Shown here piece by piece: positions 25,500 through 36,308 of a DNA stretch of 44,226 nt; position 1 is the first letter of the stretch, and every line of letters begins with the position of its first letter. This stretch comes from an uncultured bacterium (lineage in GTDB: Bacteria; Bacillota; Clostridia; Oscillospirales; Oscillospiraceae). The stretch spans positions 1 through 44,226 of the forward strand of contig CASFCW010000037.1 of NCBI GenBank assembly GCA_949293165.1. Reading direction: 5' to 3'. Under the pieces are notes generated by a model. That model did not search any database and was not told the DNA's origin. It saw only the letters and a list, made by a program, of their open reading frames with translations. Made by a program: the position numbers and the translations under genes.

Positions 25500-26597
25500 A
25501 TGAAGCTGGGTATCGTCGGGCTTCCAAATGTAGGAAAGTCCACCCTGTTTAACGCCATTACCAACGCCGGTGCGGAGAGCGCCAACTACCCCTTCTGCAC
25601 CATCGACCCCAATGTGGGTATGGTGGCTGTCCCCGATGAGCGGCTGGACAAGCTCAGCGAGATGTACCACCCCAAAAAGACCACCCCCGCGGTGATCGAG
25701 TTTGTGGACATCGCCGGGCTGGTGAAGGGCGCCTCCAAGGGCGAGGGCCTGGGCAACAAGTTTTTGGCCAACATCCGCCAGACCGACGCCATCGTCCATG
25801 TGGTGCGGTGCTTTGACGACGAGAATGTGATCCACGTGGAGGGTTCCACCGACCCCATCCGGGACATCGACACCATTGACCTGGAGCTGATCCTGGCCGA
25901 CGCGGAGATGGTGGACCGCCGCATCGACAAGGCCCAGAAGGCGGCCAAGGGGGACAAGAAGTTCCTCCATGAGGTGGAGGTGTTCACCGGGCTGAAGGAG
26001 TGGCTCAACGACGGAAAGTCCGCCCGCAGCTACCTGTCCCAGGTGGACGAGGACGACGCCGCGCTCATTGCCACCAGCGAGCTGCTGTCCCTCAAGCCGG
26101 TGATTTACGCGGCCAACCTGGACGAGGAGGGCTTCTCCGACTGCGGCAGCGTGCCCTATTATAAGCTGGTGGAGGAGCGGGCCGCCGCCGAGGGGGCCCA
26201 GGTGATCCCCGTGTGCGCCAAGCTGGAGGCGGAGATCGCTGAGCTGGACCCGGAGGAGAAGGCCATGTTCCTGGAGGAGCTGGGGGTGAAGGAGTCCGGC
26301 CTGGACCGGCTGGTGAAGGCCAGCTACACCCTGCTGGGCCTGATCTCCTACCTGACCAGCGGCGAGGACGAGTGCCGCGCCTGGACCATCACCAGGGGCA
26401 CCAAGGCCCCTCAGGCCGCCGGCAAGATCCACTCCGACTTCGAGCGGGGCTTCATCCGGGCTGAGGTGGTGGCCTATGACGACCTGATGGCCTGCGGCTC
26501 TACCGCCGCCGCCAGAGAAAAGGGCTTGGTGCGCTCTGAGGGCAAGGAGTACGTGGTGCAGGATGGGGACATTATCCTCTTCCGCTTCAACGTGTGA
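25500..26597 (+). CDS. ychF: redox-regulated ATPase YchF (Obg family)
   Basis: A 365-residue Obg-family P-loop protein: G1 GLPNVGKST at the N-terminus, G3 [16 protein letters not shown], and the altered G4 NLDE (YAANLDEEG) that gives YchF its ATP rather than GTP preference, then a C-terminal TGS domain ([27 protein letters not shown]). It associates with ribosomes and stress responses in the family. I chose ATG 25500, which gives the standard [10 protein letters not shown] start, although its AAAGGAG site is 12 bases away; ATGs at 25476 and 25488 lack a usable site. Confidence 0.96.
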   Translation: MKLGIVGLPNVGKSTLFNAITNAGAESANYPFCTIDPNVGMVAVPDERLDKLSEMYHPKKTTPAVIEFVDIAGLVKGASKGEGLGNKFLANIRQTDAIVHVVRCFDDENVIHVEGSTDPIRDIDTIDLELILADAEMVDRRIDKAQKAAKGDKKFLHEVEVFTGLKEWLNDGKSARSYLSQVDEDDAALIATSELLSLKPVIYAANLDEEGFSDCGSVPYYKLVEERAAAEGAQVIPVCAKLEAEIAELDPEEKAMFLEELGVKESGLDRLVKASYTLLGLISYLTSGEDECRAWTITRGTKAPQAAGKIHSDFERGFIRAEVVAYDDLMACGSTAAAREKGLVRSEGKEYVVQDGDIILFRFNV

Positions 26598-26640
26598 GAA
26601 AAAGATTGCCGGAAAAGCCATGGGATTGCCCCGTTGGTTC

Positions 26641-26669
26641 TTGTAATTCTTCACAAAATCGTGTACACT
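26641..26669 (+). promoter_or_regulatory. promoter of the 56-residue membrane peptide
   Basis: TTGTAA (26641-26646), 17 bases, TACACT (26664-26669). Confidence 0.65.
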
Positions 26670-26702
26670 AGGTACAACCGAAACCGGATAGGAGGAAGCC
26701 AT

Positions 26703-26873
26703 ATGAAAATCGCCCGTTTAGTTCTGAAAATCGTGGCCCTGTCCCTGACCGCCGCCGCCGCGGTGTGCGCCATTGTCGCCTATTGGGATAAGCTGGCTGA
26801 GCTGGGAGACTGCGCCAAGAGCCGTATTCAGCGGAAGGCCTGCTCGGCGGAGTACGAGGACTACGAGGAGTAA
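26703..26873 (+). CDS. small single-pass membrane protein, unknown function
   Basis: A 56-residue peptide: one hydrophobic helix (VLKIVALSLTAAAAVCAIV) with a basic N-terminus and an acidic end EYEDYEE, and two cysteines in the tail. It has an AGGAGG site, its own promoter at 26641 and a terminator at 26880, so it is a real transcription unit. I do not recognise a family. It lies between ychF and nadE, both in the same direction but with separate promoters. Confidence 0.75.
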   Translation: MKIARLVLKIVALSLTAAAAVCAIVAYWDKLAELGDCAKSRIQRKACSAEYEDYEE

Positions 26874-26879
26874 GACAGA

Positions 26880-26906
26880 GAGGAGCGCCGCCGGCGCTCC
26901 TCTTTT
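26880..26906 (+). terminator. terminator of the small membrane protein gene
   Basis: A perfect 10-bp stem (26880-26889 with 26893-26902), 3-base loop, then TTTT. Confidence 0.88.
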
Positions 26907-26915
26907 CCTGTTGTC

Positions 26916-26944
26916 TTGCAATTGAAATACCGTTGGGGTATCAT
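26916..26944 (+). promoter_or_regulatory. nadE promoter
   Basis: TTGCAA (26916-26921), 17 bases, TATCAT (26939-26944). Confidence 0.65.
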
Positions 26945-26985
26945 AGGGGCAAAGACAGATTGCCAAACGAGGAGGAATTCGCTTT

Positions 26986-28911
26986 ATGCGGGACGGATTT
27001 GTAAAAGTTGCGGTGGGGACGCCGGACATCGGCGTGGCCGACTGCCGCCGCAACGCGGAGGAGATTTTTACCCTCATGCGGAAGGCGGAGCAGCAGGGCG
27101 TGAAGGTGCTGGCCCTGCCGGAGCTGTGCCTGACCGGCTACACCTGCGGGGATCTGTTCGGACAGACCACCCTGCTCCGGGGGGCGGAGGAGGGCCTTGC
27201 CACCGTGCTGGAGGCCACCCGTGGCCTGGAGGTGCTCACCGCGGTGGGGCTGCCGGTGCGGTGCGGGCTGGATAATAAGCTGTATAACTGCGCCGCCGTG
27301 ATCCAGCGGGGCACTATCCTGGGCCTGGTGCCCAAGATCTCCCTGCCCAGCTACGGGGAATTTTATGAGAGCCGTTGGTTCGCCTCCGGCCAGGGGGTGG
27401 ACTGCACCGTGACCCTGTGCGGCCAGCAGGTGCGGATGTCCTCCAACAGCCTGTTCCACTGCCGGGAGCTGCCGGAGCTGGTGATTGGGGTGGAGCTGTG
27501 CGAGGATCTGTGGACGGCCGATCCCCCGTCCGCCCACCTGGCCCGGCTGGGCGCCACCGTGGTGATGAATTTGTCCGCCTCCAACGAGGTGGTGGGCAAG
27601 GCCGCCTACCGCCGCCAGCTGGTGGCCGGCCAGTCCGCCCGGCTGCTGTGCGGCTACCTGTACGCCAACGCCGGGGAGGGGGAGTCCACCACCGACGTGG
27701 TGTTCTCCGGCCACAACCTGATTGCGGAAAACGGCGTCCTCCTGGCGGAAAACCGTTTTGCCGCCGGCCTCACCGTCAGCGAGATGGATGTGGGACGGCT
27801 GGCCTTCGAGCGGCAGCGGCTGACCACCTTCCAGCGGGAGGAGGCCCAGCACCCCGTGGTTCGGCGGGAGTTTTCCCTGACCATGGGCAAGACCAAGCTG
27901 ACCCGGTATGTCTCCCCCAACCCCTTTGTCCCTGAGGACGCCGACGACCGGAAAAGCCGCTGCAACGAGATTTTGTGCATTGCCGCCCTGGGGCTGAAAA
28001 AGCGCCTGGCCCACACCCACGCCAGAACGGCGGTGGTGGGCCTGTCCGGCGGGCTGGACTCCACCCTGGCCATCCTGATTACCGCCCTGGCCATGAAGAT
28101 GCTGGACCGCCCCGCCTCTGACATCATCGCCGTCACCATGCCATGCTTCGGCACCACCGACCGCACCCGGGACAACGCCATGGAGCTGGCCCAGCGGCTG
28201 GGCGCCACCCTGAAGCGCATTGACATCGGCGAGGCGGTGAAGGTCCACTTCAAAGACATCGGCCAGTCCATGGAGGACCATTCCGTCACCTTCGAAAACG
28301 GACAGGCCCGGGAGCGCACCCAGGTGCTGATGGACATTGCCAACCAGACCGGCGGCATGGTCATCGGCACCGGCGACCTCAGCGAGCTGGCTCTGGGCTG
28401 GGCTACCTACAACGGCGACCACATGTCCATGTACGCGGTCAACGCCGGCATCCCCAAGACCCTGGTGCGCCACCTGGTCTCCTTCATCTCCGACGACAAG
28501 GGGCAGGAGGACCCCCGCCTGTCCCACGTGCTGGAGGATATTTTGGACACGCCGGTGTCCCCGGAGCTGCTGCCCGCCATCGAGGGCAAGATCAGCCAGA
28601 AAACGGAGGATCTGGTGGGGCCCTATGAGCTGCACGACTTCTTCCTGTATTACGCCATCCGGTGGGGATTCCCCCCGGCCAAGGTGTTCCGCCTGGCGGA
28701 GTATGCCCTGGGCGACCGGTACAGCCGGGAGGTCATTCTCAAGTGGCTGAACAACTTCTACCGCCGTTTCTTTACCCAGCAGTTTAAGCGCTCCTGCCTG
28801 CCGGACGGGCCCAAGGTTGGCTCGGTCACCCTGTCTCCCAGAGGGGATTGGAGAATGCCCTCCGACGCTGTGGCGGCTCTTTGGATGGCGGAACTGGAGG
28901 ATTTGAAGTAA
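26986..28911 (+). CDS. nadE: glutamine-dependent NAD+ synthetase
   Basis: A 641-residue enzyme that turns nicotinate adenine dinucleotide into NAD with glutamine ammonia. The N-terminal nitrilase-type amidase has the catalytic triad Glu (LPELCLTGY), Lys ([10 protein letters not shown]) and Cys (GVELCEDLW); the C-terminal synthetase has the pyrophosphate loop LSGGLDST near residue 350 and the NADS pattern [15 protein letters not shown] 26986 has GAGGAGG. The next gene starts 3 bases after the stop, so nadE and the chromate transporter genes probably share an mRNA. Confidence 0.95.
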   Translation: MRDGFVKVAVGTPDIGVADCRRNAEEIFTLMRKAEQQGVKVLALPELCLTGYTCGDLFGQTTLLRGAEEGLATVLEATRGLEVLTAVGLPVRCGLDNKLYNCAAVIQRGTILGLVPKISLPSYGEFYESRWFASGQGVDCTVTLCGQQVRMSSNSLFHCRELPELVIGVELCEDLWTADPPSAHLARLGATVVMNLSASNEVVGKAAYRRQLVAGQSARLLCGYLYANAGEGESTTDVVFSGHNLIAENGVLLAENRFAAGLTVSEMDVGRLAFERQRLTTFQREEAQHPVVRREFSLTMGKTKLTRYVSPNPFVPEDADDRKSRCNEILCIAALGLKKRLAHTHARTAVVGLSGGLDSTLAILITALAMKMLDRPASDIIAVTMPCFGTTDRTRDNAMELAQRLGATLKRIDIGEAVKVHFKDIGQSMEDHSVTFENGQARERTQVLMDIANQTGGMVIGTGDLSELALGWATYNGDHMSMYAVNAGIPKTLVRHLVSFISDDKGQEDPRLSHVLEDILDTPVSPELLPAIEGKISQKTEDLVGPYELHDFFLYYAIRWGFPPAKVFRLAEYALGDRYSREVILKWLNNFYRRFFTQQFKRSCLPDGPKVGSVTLSPRGDWRMPSDAVAALWMAELEDLK

Positions 28912-28914
28912 CCG

Positions 28915-29475
28915 ATGAATTTATACTGCGACCTGTTTTTCACCTTCGCCCGGGTGGGGGTGTGCACCTTCGGGGGCGGGTACGCCATGCTGCCCATTCT
29001 TCAGCGGGAGATTGTGGAGAAAAAGAAGTGGGCCACCGAGGAGGAGCTGAGCGATTATTTCGCCATCGGACAGTGCACCCCCGGCATTATCGCCGTCAAC
29101 ACCGCCACCTTTGTGGGCAGCAGCCAGGCCGGGATTCCGGGAGGCGTTGTGGCCACCCTGGGTCTGGTGTTCCCCTGCCTGGTGATTATCACCCTGATCG
29201 CCGCCTTCCTGGGGAACTTTGAACATATCCCCGCGGTGCGGCACGCCATGGGCGGCGTCAACGCCTGTGTGGTGGCCCTGATCGCCGTCAGTGTGATAAA
29301 GCTGGGCAAGAGCACCGTCAAGAACTGGCTGGGCTGGGGAATTTTCCTGGCTGTGCTTGCCCTGGCGGCCCTGGCGGGGGTGTCCCCCGTGATCCTCATT
29401 GTGGCCGCGGGGATGCTGGGCTTTTTCCTGGGTGACCTGCCCGGCAGGGGCGGGAAAGGAGGGGGACAGAAATGA
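28915..29475 (+). CDS. chromate transporter subunit (ChrA half, first)
   Basis: A 186-residue membrane protein with the ChrA signature FTFARVGVCTFGGGYAMLP at the N-terminus and IGQCTPGIIAVNTATFVG, and about five or six hydrophobic helices. Split ChrA proteins work as a pair, and the second half follows with an ATGA overlap. The substrate in this bacterium is probably an anion; chromate is only the family name. The ribosome site (GGAGG, 28898-28902) is far from the start, so translation may depend on coupling with nadE. Confidence 0.92.
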   Translation: MNLYCDLFFTFARVGVCTFGGGYAMLPILQREIVEKKKWATEEELSDYFAIGQCTPGIIAVNTATFVGSSQAGIPGGVVATLGLVFPCLVIITLIAAFLGNFEHIPAVRHAMGGVNACVVALIAVSVIKLGKSTVKNWLGWGIFLAVLALAALAGVSPVILIVAAGMLGFFLGDLPGRGGKGGGQK

Positions 29476-30038
29476 TCTACCTCCAGCTGTTTTATCAGTT
29501 TTTCAAGGTGGGCTTGTTCGCCGTGGGCGGCGGGCTGGCCACCATCCCCTTCCTCCAGCACATGGGGGAGGTGACGGGCTGGTTTACCAATGAGCAGCTG
29601 ACCACCATGATTGCCGTGTCCGAATCCACGCCCGGCCCCATGGGGGTGAACATGGCCACCTATGTGGGCTACCATATCCAGGGGGTGCCGGGGGCCGTGG
29701 TGGCCACCCTGGGCCTGGTGGCCCCGTCCATCATTACCATCCTCATCATAGCCAGGGTGCTGCTAAAATTCCGGTCCAGCCGGGGGGTGGAGCGGATCTT
29801 TTCCGGCCTGCGCCCCGCTTCTACCGCGCTGATTGCCTCCGCGGGGCTGTCTGTGGCCTGGTCGGTGTTCTTCGCAGCCGACCAGCTCAGCCCGGAGAGC
29901 CTGCCTGCCGTCAACTGGACGGCGGTGGCACTGGCCGCGGTGGTGTTTGCGGTTATGAAATGGACGCCGCTGAAAAAATTACACCCGATTGTGTTCATCC
30001 TGGCCGCCGCCGTGGTGGGCATCCTGCTGAAAATGTAG
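29472..30038 (+). CDS. chromate transporter subunit (ChrA half, second)
   Basis: A 188-residue partner of the preceding protein: FFKVGLFAVGGGLATIPFL and SESTPGPMGVNMATYVG are the repeat-specific motifs of the second ChrA half. Its ATG overlaps the stop of the first (29472-29475) and follows GGAGG. A short hydrophobic C-terminus ends the reading unit. The two halves together equal one full-length ChrA. Confidence 0.92.
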   Translation: MIYLQLFYQFFKVGLFAVGGGLATIPFLQHMGEVTGWFTNEQLTTMIAVSESTPGPMGVNMATYVGYHIQGVPGAVVATLGLVAPSIITILIIARVLLKFRSSRGVERIFSGLRPASTALIASAGLSVAWSVFFAADQLSPESLPAVNWTAVALAAVVFAVMKWTPLKKLHPIVFILAAAVVGILLKM

Positions 30039-30056
30039 GGATGCCCCAGGCAGCGG

Positions 30057-30085
30057 TTGCGGGACTGCGGGAATTGTGGTAGAAT
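30057..30085 (+). promoter_or_regulatory. pyrB promoter
   Basis: TTGCGG (30057-30062), 17 bases, TAGAAT (30080-30085) with TGG before the -10. The leader is about 30 bases; no PyrR attenuator is visible. Confidence 0.6.
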
Positions 30086-30123
30086 ACGTTGGATTTTGAA
30101 ACCGGGAGGAAAGGAAGAAGGGC

Positions 30124-31185
30124 ATGCGGCATCTGATTGACTTTAGTGATATGACCCGGGAGCAGTGGGAGCAGCTCTACCAAAGGGCCAGCCAGATTAT
30201 GGACGCGCCGGAGGAATACATCCATGTGTGTGAGGGCAGGATTTCCTGCAACCTGTTTTATGAGCCCTCCACCCGGACAAATTTCTCCTTCCAGACGGCC
30301 ATGATGCGGCTGGGCGGCTCGGTATTTGGTTTTGCCGATCCCAATTCCTCCTCCGTGGCCAAGGGCGAGACGCTGAAGGACACGGTGAAGATGGTGTCCA
30401 ACTACGCCGATGTGGTGGTCATGCGGACGCCCTGGGAGGGGTCGGCCAAGGCGGCCTCCCTCTACTCCGCGGTGCCCGTGGTCAACGCCGGCGACGGCGG
30501 CCACATGCATCCCACCCAGACCATGGCCGACCTGACCACCATCACCCGCCTGCGGGGCGGGGTGGACGGGCTGTGCCTGGGCCTGTGCGGCGACTTGAAA
30601 AACGGCCGGACGGTGCACTCCCTGATTAAGGCCATGGCCAAGTTCCGGGACATCAAGTTCTTCCTGATCTCCCCCCGGGAGCTGGCGGTCCCGGAGTATA
30701 TCCGGGCCTTCATGCGGGAGCGCCAGATGTGGTTTACCGAGGTCACCGGCCTGGAGGCGGTGATTCCCCAGCTGGATGTGCTGTACATGACCCGCATCCA
30801 GAAGGAGCGGTTTGTGGACCCCCTGGAGTATGAGCGGAACAAGGGCGTTTACATCCTCACCCGGCGGAAGCTGGAGCGGGCCAAGAAGGACATGCTGGTG
30901 ATGCACCCGCTGCCCCGGGTGGATGAAATTGCCGTGGATGTGGACGACGATCCCCGGGCGGTGTATTTTGCCCAGGCCCGGTACGGCATGTTTGCCCGGA
31001 TGGCGCTGCTGGAGCACCTGGCCTTGCAAGACCGGGACGACCACCTGCCTCCGGTGGAAATCGGCACCAAGCCGGTGTGCACCAACCCCCGGTGCATCAC
31101 CCAGACGGAGCACTACCTGCCCCCCCTGGTGCGGAAAATCGGCGGGGTGGACTGCTGCGGCTTCTGCGACGCGGTGCTGCGGTGA
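30124..31185 (+). CDS. pyrB: aspartate carbamoyltransferase with PyrI-like zinc-binding tail
   Basis: A 353-residue enzyme that condenses carbamoyl phosphate and aspartate, the committed step of pyrimidine synthesis. Catalytic motifs are intact: YEPSTRTNFSF, MRTPWEGSAK, MHPTQTMADL and MHPLPRVDEI. The core is about 310 residues; the last about 40 carry CTNPRC and CCGFC, a Cys-x4-Cys...Cys-x2-Cys pattern like the zinc domain at the end of the regulatory chain PyrI. So the protein looks like a catalytic chain with only the zinc part of PyrI attached, without the nucleotide-binding domain. No pyrI or other pyr gene is next to it. Confidence 0.94.
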   Translation: MRHLIDFSDMTREQWEQLYQRASQIMDAPEEYIHVCEGRISCNLFYEPSTRTNFSFQTAMMRLGGSVFGFADPNSSSVAKGETLKDTVKMVSNYADVVVMRTPWEGSAKAASLYSAVPVVNAGDGGHMHPTQTMADLTTITRLRGGVDGLCLGLCGDLKNGRTVHSLIKAMAKFRDIKFFLISPRELAVPEYIRAFMRERQMWFTEVTGLEAVIPQLDVLYMTRIQKERFVDPLEYERNKGVYILTRRKLERAKKDMLVMHPLPRVDEIAVDVDDDPRAVYFAQARYGMFARMALLEHLALQDRDDHLPPVEIGTKPVCTNPRCITQTEHYLPPLVRKIGGVDCCGFCDAVLR

Positions 31186-31224
31186 GATATAAAGATCTGT
31201 CCAAACGGCGTGAATAAGGCGTTA

Positions 31225-31261
31225 AAATCCGGCCCTTTCCCTTGACGGGAGGGCCGGATTT
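31225..31261 (+). terminator. pyrB terminator
   Basis: A 12-bp stem (31225-31236 with 31250-31261) with an internal CCC/GGG extension; the loop region carries the next gene's -35 box. Confidence 0.7.
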
Positions 31262-31270
31262 CGTTATCCT
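31242..31270 (+). promoter_or_regulatory. promoter of the metal-transporter leader
   Basis: TTGACG (31242-31247), 17 bases, TATCCT (31265-31270). The -35 lies within the pyrB terminator hairpin. Transcription would begin near 31277 and give a leader of about 220 bases. Confidence 0.55.
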
Positions 31271-31299
31271 CTTGACGCGGAGGGGACCTCCGGAGAAAA

Positions 31300-31425
31300 A
31301 CAAGGGGAGTGAGAACGTACATGGATTCCGACGGTGACCAGGCCACCGAAGCCCACAATTGCATGAAAATGGAGACGGCATAGTCTGTGCCCCTGTGGAG
31401 ATGGGGATGCAGGCCATGCTTTTTT
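31300..31425 (+). promoter_or_regulatory. candidate metal riboswitch with intrinsic terminator
   Basis: A leader element before the CNNM/CBS transporter. A proposed closing helix pairs 31299-31305 (ACA-A-GGGG) with 31390-31396 (CCCCTGT). The same CCCC (31390-31393) can instead pair with GGGG at 31403-31406 in a long stem, 31379-31393 with 31403-31418, that is followed by six T (31420-31425). The two folds exclude each other, the classic design of a transcription riboswitch. A small hairpin (31332-31348) lies inside the aptamer region. The GGGGAGT start recalls yybP-ykoY (Mn) RNAs, but the match is partial and I do not assign a class. Confidence 0.6.
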
Positions 31426-31498
31426 GCGCCCATTTTGCCCATCCGGGGATGAGACGGCCGCCCAAACACCATACTGAAACCATTAGGAGGAACGAACT

Positions 31499-32836
31499 GT
31501 GCAAACCATACTGTTTCAGCTCTTGATTCAGGTTGTGCTGATCCTGATTAACGCCTTTTTTGCCGCCACAGAAATTGCGGTGCTGGGGCTGAACGCCAAC
31601 AAGCTGAGAAAACTGGAGGAGGAGGGGGACCGGCTGGCCGCCAGGCTGCTGAAAATGGTGGAGGAGCCGGCGGGCTTTCTGTCCACCATCCAGATCGGCA
31701 TTACCCTGGCGGGCTTTCTGGGCTCCGCCTTTGCCGCGGAGAGCTTTTCCCAGTACCTGGTCCACTGGATCTGTGTGGACCTGGGGGTGACGCTGCTGCC
31801 CGTATCCGTGGTGGAGACCCTGTCGGTGATTTTGATTACCGTGATTCTGTCCTACTTCACCCTGATCTTCGGCGAGCTGGTGCCCAAGCGCATTGCCATG
31901 CAGAAGCCCCTGGAGATGGCCCGCTTTTCCTGCCGGGTGGTGTCCGCCCTGTCGGTGCTGGTCCGGCCGGTGGTGGCGCTGCTGTCCCTGTCCACCAACG
32001 GCGTGCTCCGCCTGCTGGGGATGAAGGTGGATGTGGAGGAGGAACAGGTCACGGAGGACGAGATCCGGATGATGATTGACCTGGGCAACGAAAACGGGGC
32101 CATTGACGCCGACGAGAAGGAGCTGCTGCACAATGTGTTTGACTTCTCCCAGCGCAGGGCGGGGGATGTGATGACCCGGGCGGCGGATGTGGTGTGCCTG
32201 CCGGCGGACGCGGGGGACGAGGAGGTGCTCCGGGCTATCCGGGACAGCGGCCTGTCCCGCTTCCCCGTCTACGGCGAGGATGAAAACGACATTCTGGGCG
32301 TACTCAACGCCCGCGATTTCCTGCTGGACCGCGCCGCCGGGGAGAGCCGGCCCATCCGCCAGCGGATGCGCCCGGCCTACCTGGTGCCGGAGAGCCTGCC
32401 CGCCGACGACCTGTGGAAGGATATGCAGCGGGGCAAGATCCATATGGCCGTGGTCATTGACGAGTACGGGGAGCTGGCCGGCGTGGTGACGGTGGAGGAC
32501 CTGCTGGAGGAGATTGTGGGCAGCATCTATGACGAGTTTGACCCGGCGGAGCCCCAGGAGCTGGAGCGGCTGGAGGAGAACCTGTGGCGGGTGGCGGGCA
32601 GCCTGACGGTGGAGGAGCTGGCCGAGGCGTTGGAGCTGCCCCTGCCGGAGGAGACGGAGTACGACACCGTGGGCGGGATGGTGCTCAGCCGACTGAGGAC
32701 CATCCCCCAGGATGGCAGCCATCCGGTTGTGGCGGAGCACGGGCTGGAGCTGCGGGTGGAGCAGGTGGAGGACCGGCGCATCCGCTGGGTGCTGGTCCGC
32801 AAGCTGGACCCCACCGGGGCGGAGCCGGAAGCATGA
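31499..32836 (+). CDS. CNNM/CBS-domain transporter (HlyC/CorC family)
   Basis: A 445-residue membrane protein: an N-terminal CNNM (DUF21) region with about four hydrophobic helices in residues 1-160, a cytosolic CBS-domain pair (TRAADVVCLPADAGDEEVLRA, FLLDRAAGESRPIRQRMR), and a C-terminal CorC_HlyC domain (WRVAGSLTVEELAEALEL). Family members handle Mg or other divalent metals and are often named hemolysins without being toxins. It starts at GTG 31499, with TAGGAGG eight bases upstream. The leader resembles a metal-sensing riboswitch, which fits a metal efflux or homeostasis role. Confidence 0.92.
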   Translation: MQTILFQLLIQVVLILINAFFAATEIAVLGLNANKLRKLEEEGDRLAARLLKMVEEPAGFLSTIQIGITLAGFLGSAFAAESFSQYLVHWICVDLGVTLLPVSVVETLSVILITVILSYFTLIFGELVPKRIAMQKPLEMARFSCRVVSALSVLVRPVVALLSLSTNGVLRLLGMKVDVEEEQVTEDEIRMMIDLGNENGAIDADEKELLHNVFDFSQRRAGDVMTRAADVVCLPADAGDEEVLRAIRDSGLSRFPVYGEDENDILGVLNARDFLLDRAAGESRPIRQRMRPAYLVPESLPADDLWKDMQRGKIHMAVVIDEYGELAGVVTVEDLLEEIVGSIYDEFDPAEPQELERLEENLWRVAGSLTVEELAEALELPLPEETEYDTVGGMVLSRLRTIPQDGSHPVVAEHGLELRVEQVEDRRIRWVLVRKLDPTGAEPEA

Positions 32837-32838
32837 AA

Positions 32839-32874
32839 ATTCGGGCCTGTGGACGTTGGTCCACAGGCCCGAAT
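32839..32874. terminator. bidirectional terminator between convergent genes
   Basis: A perfect 16-bp stem (32839-32854 with 32859-32874) with a 4-base loop between the rightward CNNM gene and the leftward HAD gene. Confidence 0.88.
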
Positions 32875-32880
32875 ATTGCT

Positions 32881-33789
32881 TTAAATATGCCTGGGCACGG
32901 AGGAGATGGACATGGTCAGCTTGCTTTTCTCCGCCTGGCACATCTGCTCGGCGTACTGGTGAATCCGGTTGCAGATCCACATGTAGGCGGTGGTACCCTC
33001 GGAATAGTCCGCCTCGGCATACATCTGGATTCGGTTGTCCCGGCGCATCTGCTCCACCTGCTGGAAGGCCCGCAGGTCGCCCTGGGGATAGATGGCGAAG
33101 GTGGCGCCCCCCTTTTTGTTAATCAGGGAAAAGGCGGGGATATCGCTGGGGCCATCGGCAATGTAAATCATGTTTTCAAACTGTACCCGGCGCATCTCCT
33201 TGGGCATCTTGGAGTTGACGTCAATTTCCGGGTTTTTGGGCACGCCCTTGTTGATTTCGAAGATGGCCCGGGTCTTTGTGGTGTTGTCGATGGTATAGCC
33301 GATCTCGCCAATCACCGGCTTCCCGTCCACCTCGTGCTCAATCAGCTCACAGCCCCATACCCCGTCTACATGGGCCATGACCGCGCTGCCCCGGATGATC
33401 TCGGTAAAGCCGGTGCTGACGATGTAGTGCTCCACCTTGATGCCATAGTCCTGATACCGGGGGTTGTCGGCAATCATCTCCTTGGTTTTCACAAAGATGT
33501 CGGGCACACCGGGGTAGAAGGTCAGCTCTGAGCCGAAATCCCGCAGCATCTGGTTGTTCAGCCCCTCGAAGATGCCGCCGGGGCGGGCGCAATTGATGAA
33601 ATGGTTTAAGTAAATGGTGTCCCGGTTGGTGCGGACATTCTGCTCCCGCAGGTACTTCCTGGGCAGCTCGTCCACCTCCCGCCAGAAGGCGTCGGGGTCC
33701 ACGTGGTACTTTTTGAAAATGGGGTCCTGCATGTACCCGTTGACCAGCGTCTTGTCAAAGTCCCAGATCACCGCAATGATGTTTGCCAT
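32881..33789 (-). CDS. HAD superfamily hydrolase
   Basis: A 302-residue phosphatase-like protein. Motif I is DFDKTLV (residues about 9-15: IWDFDKTLVNGYMQD), and a later MIYIADGPSDIPAF gives the DGxSD magnesium site. A large middle cap region (about residues 40-200) is typical of Cof/C1-type caps. The substrate is unknown. ATG 33789 follows GGAGG eight bases away; a longer open frame to 33879 lacks a site. It has its own promoter just downstream of the ftsH terminator. Confidence 0.88.
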   Translation of the reverse strand: MANIIAVIWDFDKTLVNGYMQDPIFKKYHVDPDAFWREVDELPRKYLREQNVRTNRDTIYLNHFINCARPGGIFEGLNNQMLRDFGSELTFYPGVPDIFVKTKEMIADNPRYQDYGIKVEHYIVSTGFTEIIRGSAVMAHVDGVWGCELIEHEVDGKPVIGEIGYTIDNTTKTRAIFEINKGVPKNPEIDVNSKMPKEMRRVQFENMIYIADGPSDIPAFSLINKKGGATFAIYPQGDLRAFQQVEQMRRDNRIQMYAEADYSEGTTAYMWICNRIHQYAEQMCQAEKSKLTMSISSVPRHI

Positions 33790-33846
33790 ATCCGCGCCCT
33801 CCTCCGCTGTGTCCGGACGCCGCCGGACAGAATCAATCCTGCCTCT

Positions 33847-33875
33847 ATTGTACCGGCTACAGGGGGAAAATGCAA
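33847..33875 (-). promoter_or_regulatory. promoter of the HAD hydrolase gene
   Basis: On the minus strand TTGCAT (33875-33870), 17 bases, TACAAT (33852-33847). Confidence 0.75.
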
Positions 33876-33885
33876 CCAAATCCCA

Positions 33886-33925
33886 TAAAAAAGGAATCTG
33901 CCGGGATGGCTCCGCGGCAGATTCC
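33886..33925 (-). terminator. ftsH terminator
   Basis: An 11-bp stem (33893-33903 with 33915-33925) followed on the minus strand by seven U (complement of the A run ending at 33892). Confidence 0.9.
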
Positions 33926-33934
33926 CTTTATTGT

Positions 33935-36130
<2,196 letters not shown>

Positions 36131-36203
36131 TGAGGAATCCCTCCGTCCATGGAGCTGCGTGTATTTTGGGCGTCCGAATCCGCCGGAAACCCAAGTGTTG
36201 ATT

Positions 36204-36232
36204 ACTATAACACAATTTGCCAGGAAAGACAA
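36204..36232 (-). promoter_or_regulatory. ftsH promoter
   Basis: On the minus strand TTGTCT (36232-36227), 17 bases, TATAGT (36209-36204). Confidence 0.65.
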
Positions 36233-36308
36233 GAAATCGGGGTGTAAACTTTCTGTGAAAGCCAGGGATCAGGCAGGAATTTGCCCCTTCCGTCCCGGTG
36301 GGAACTGT

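Noticed and set aside
31300-31425. M-box magnesium riboswitch
   Set aside because: The conserved M-box segments near the first helix and the late GCTAAAGCTC-type stretch are not visible, so I left the class open.
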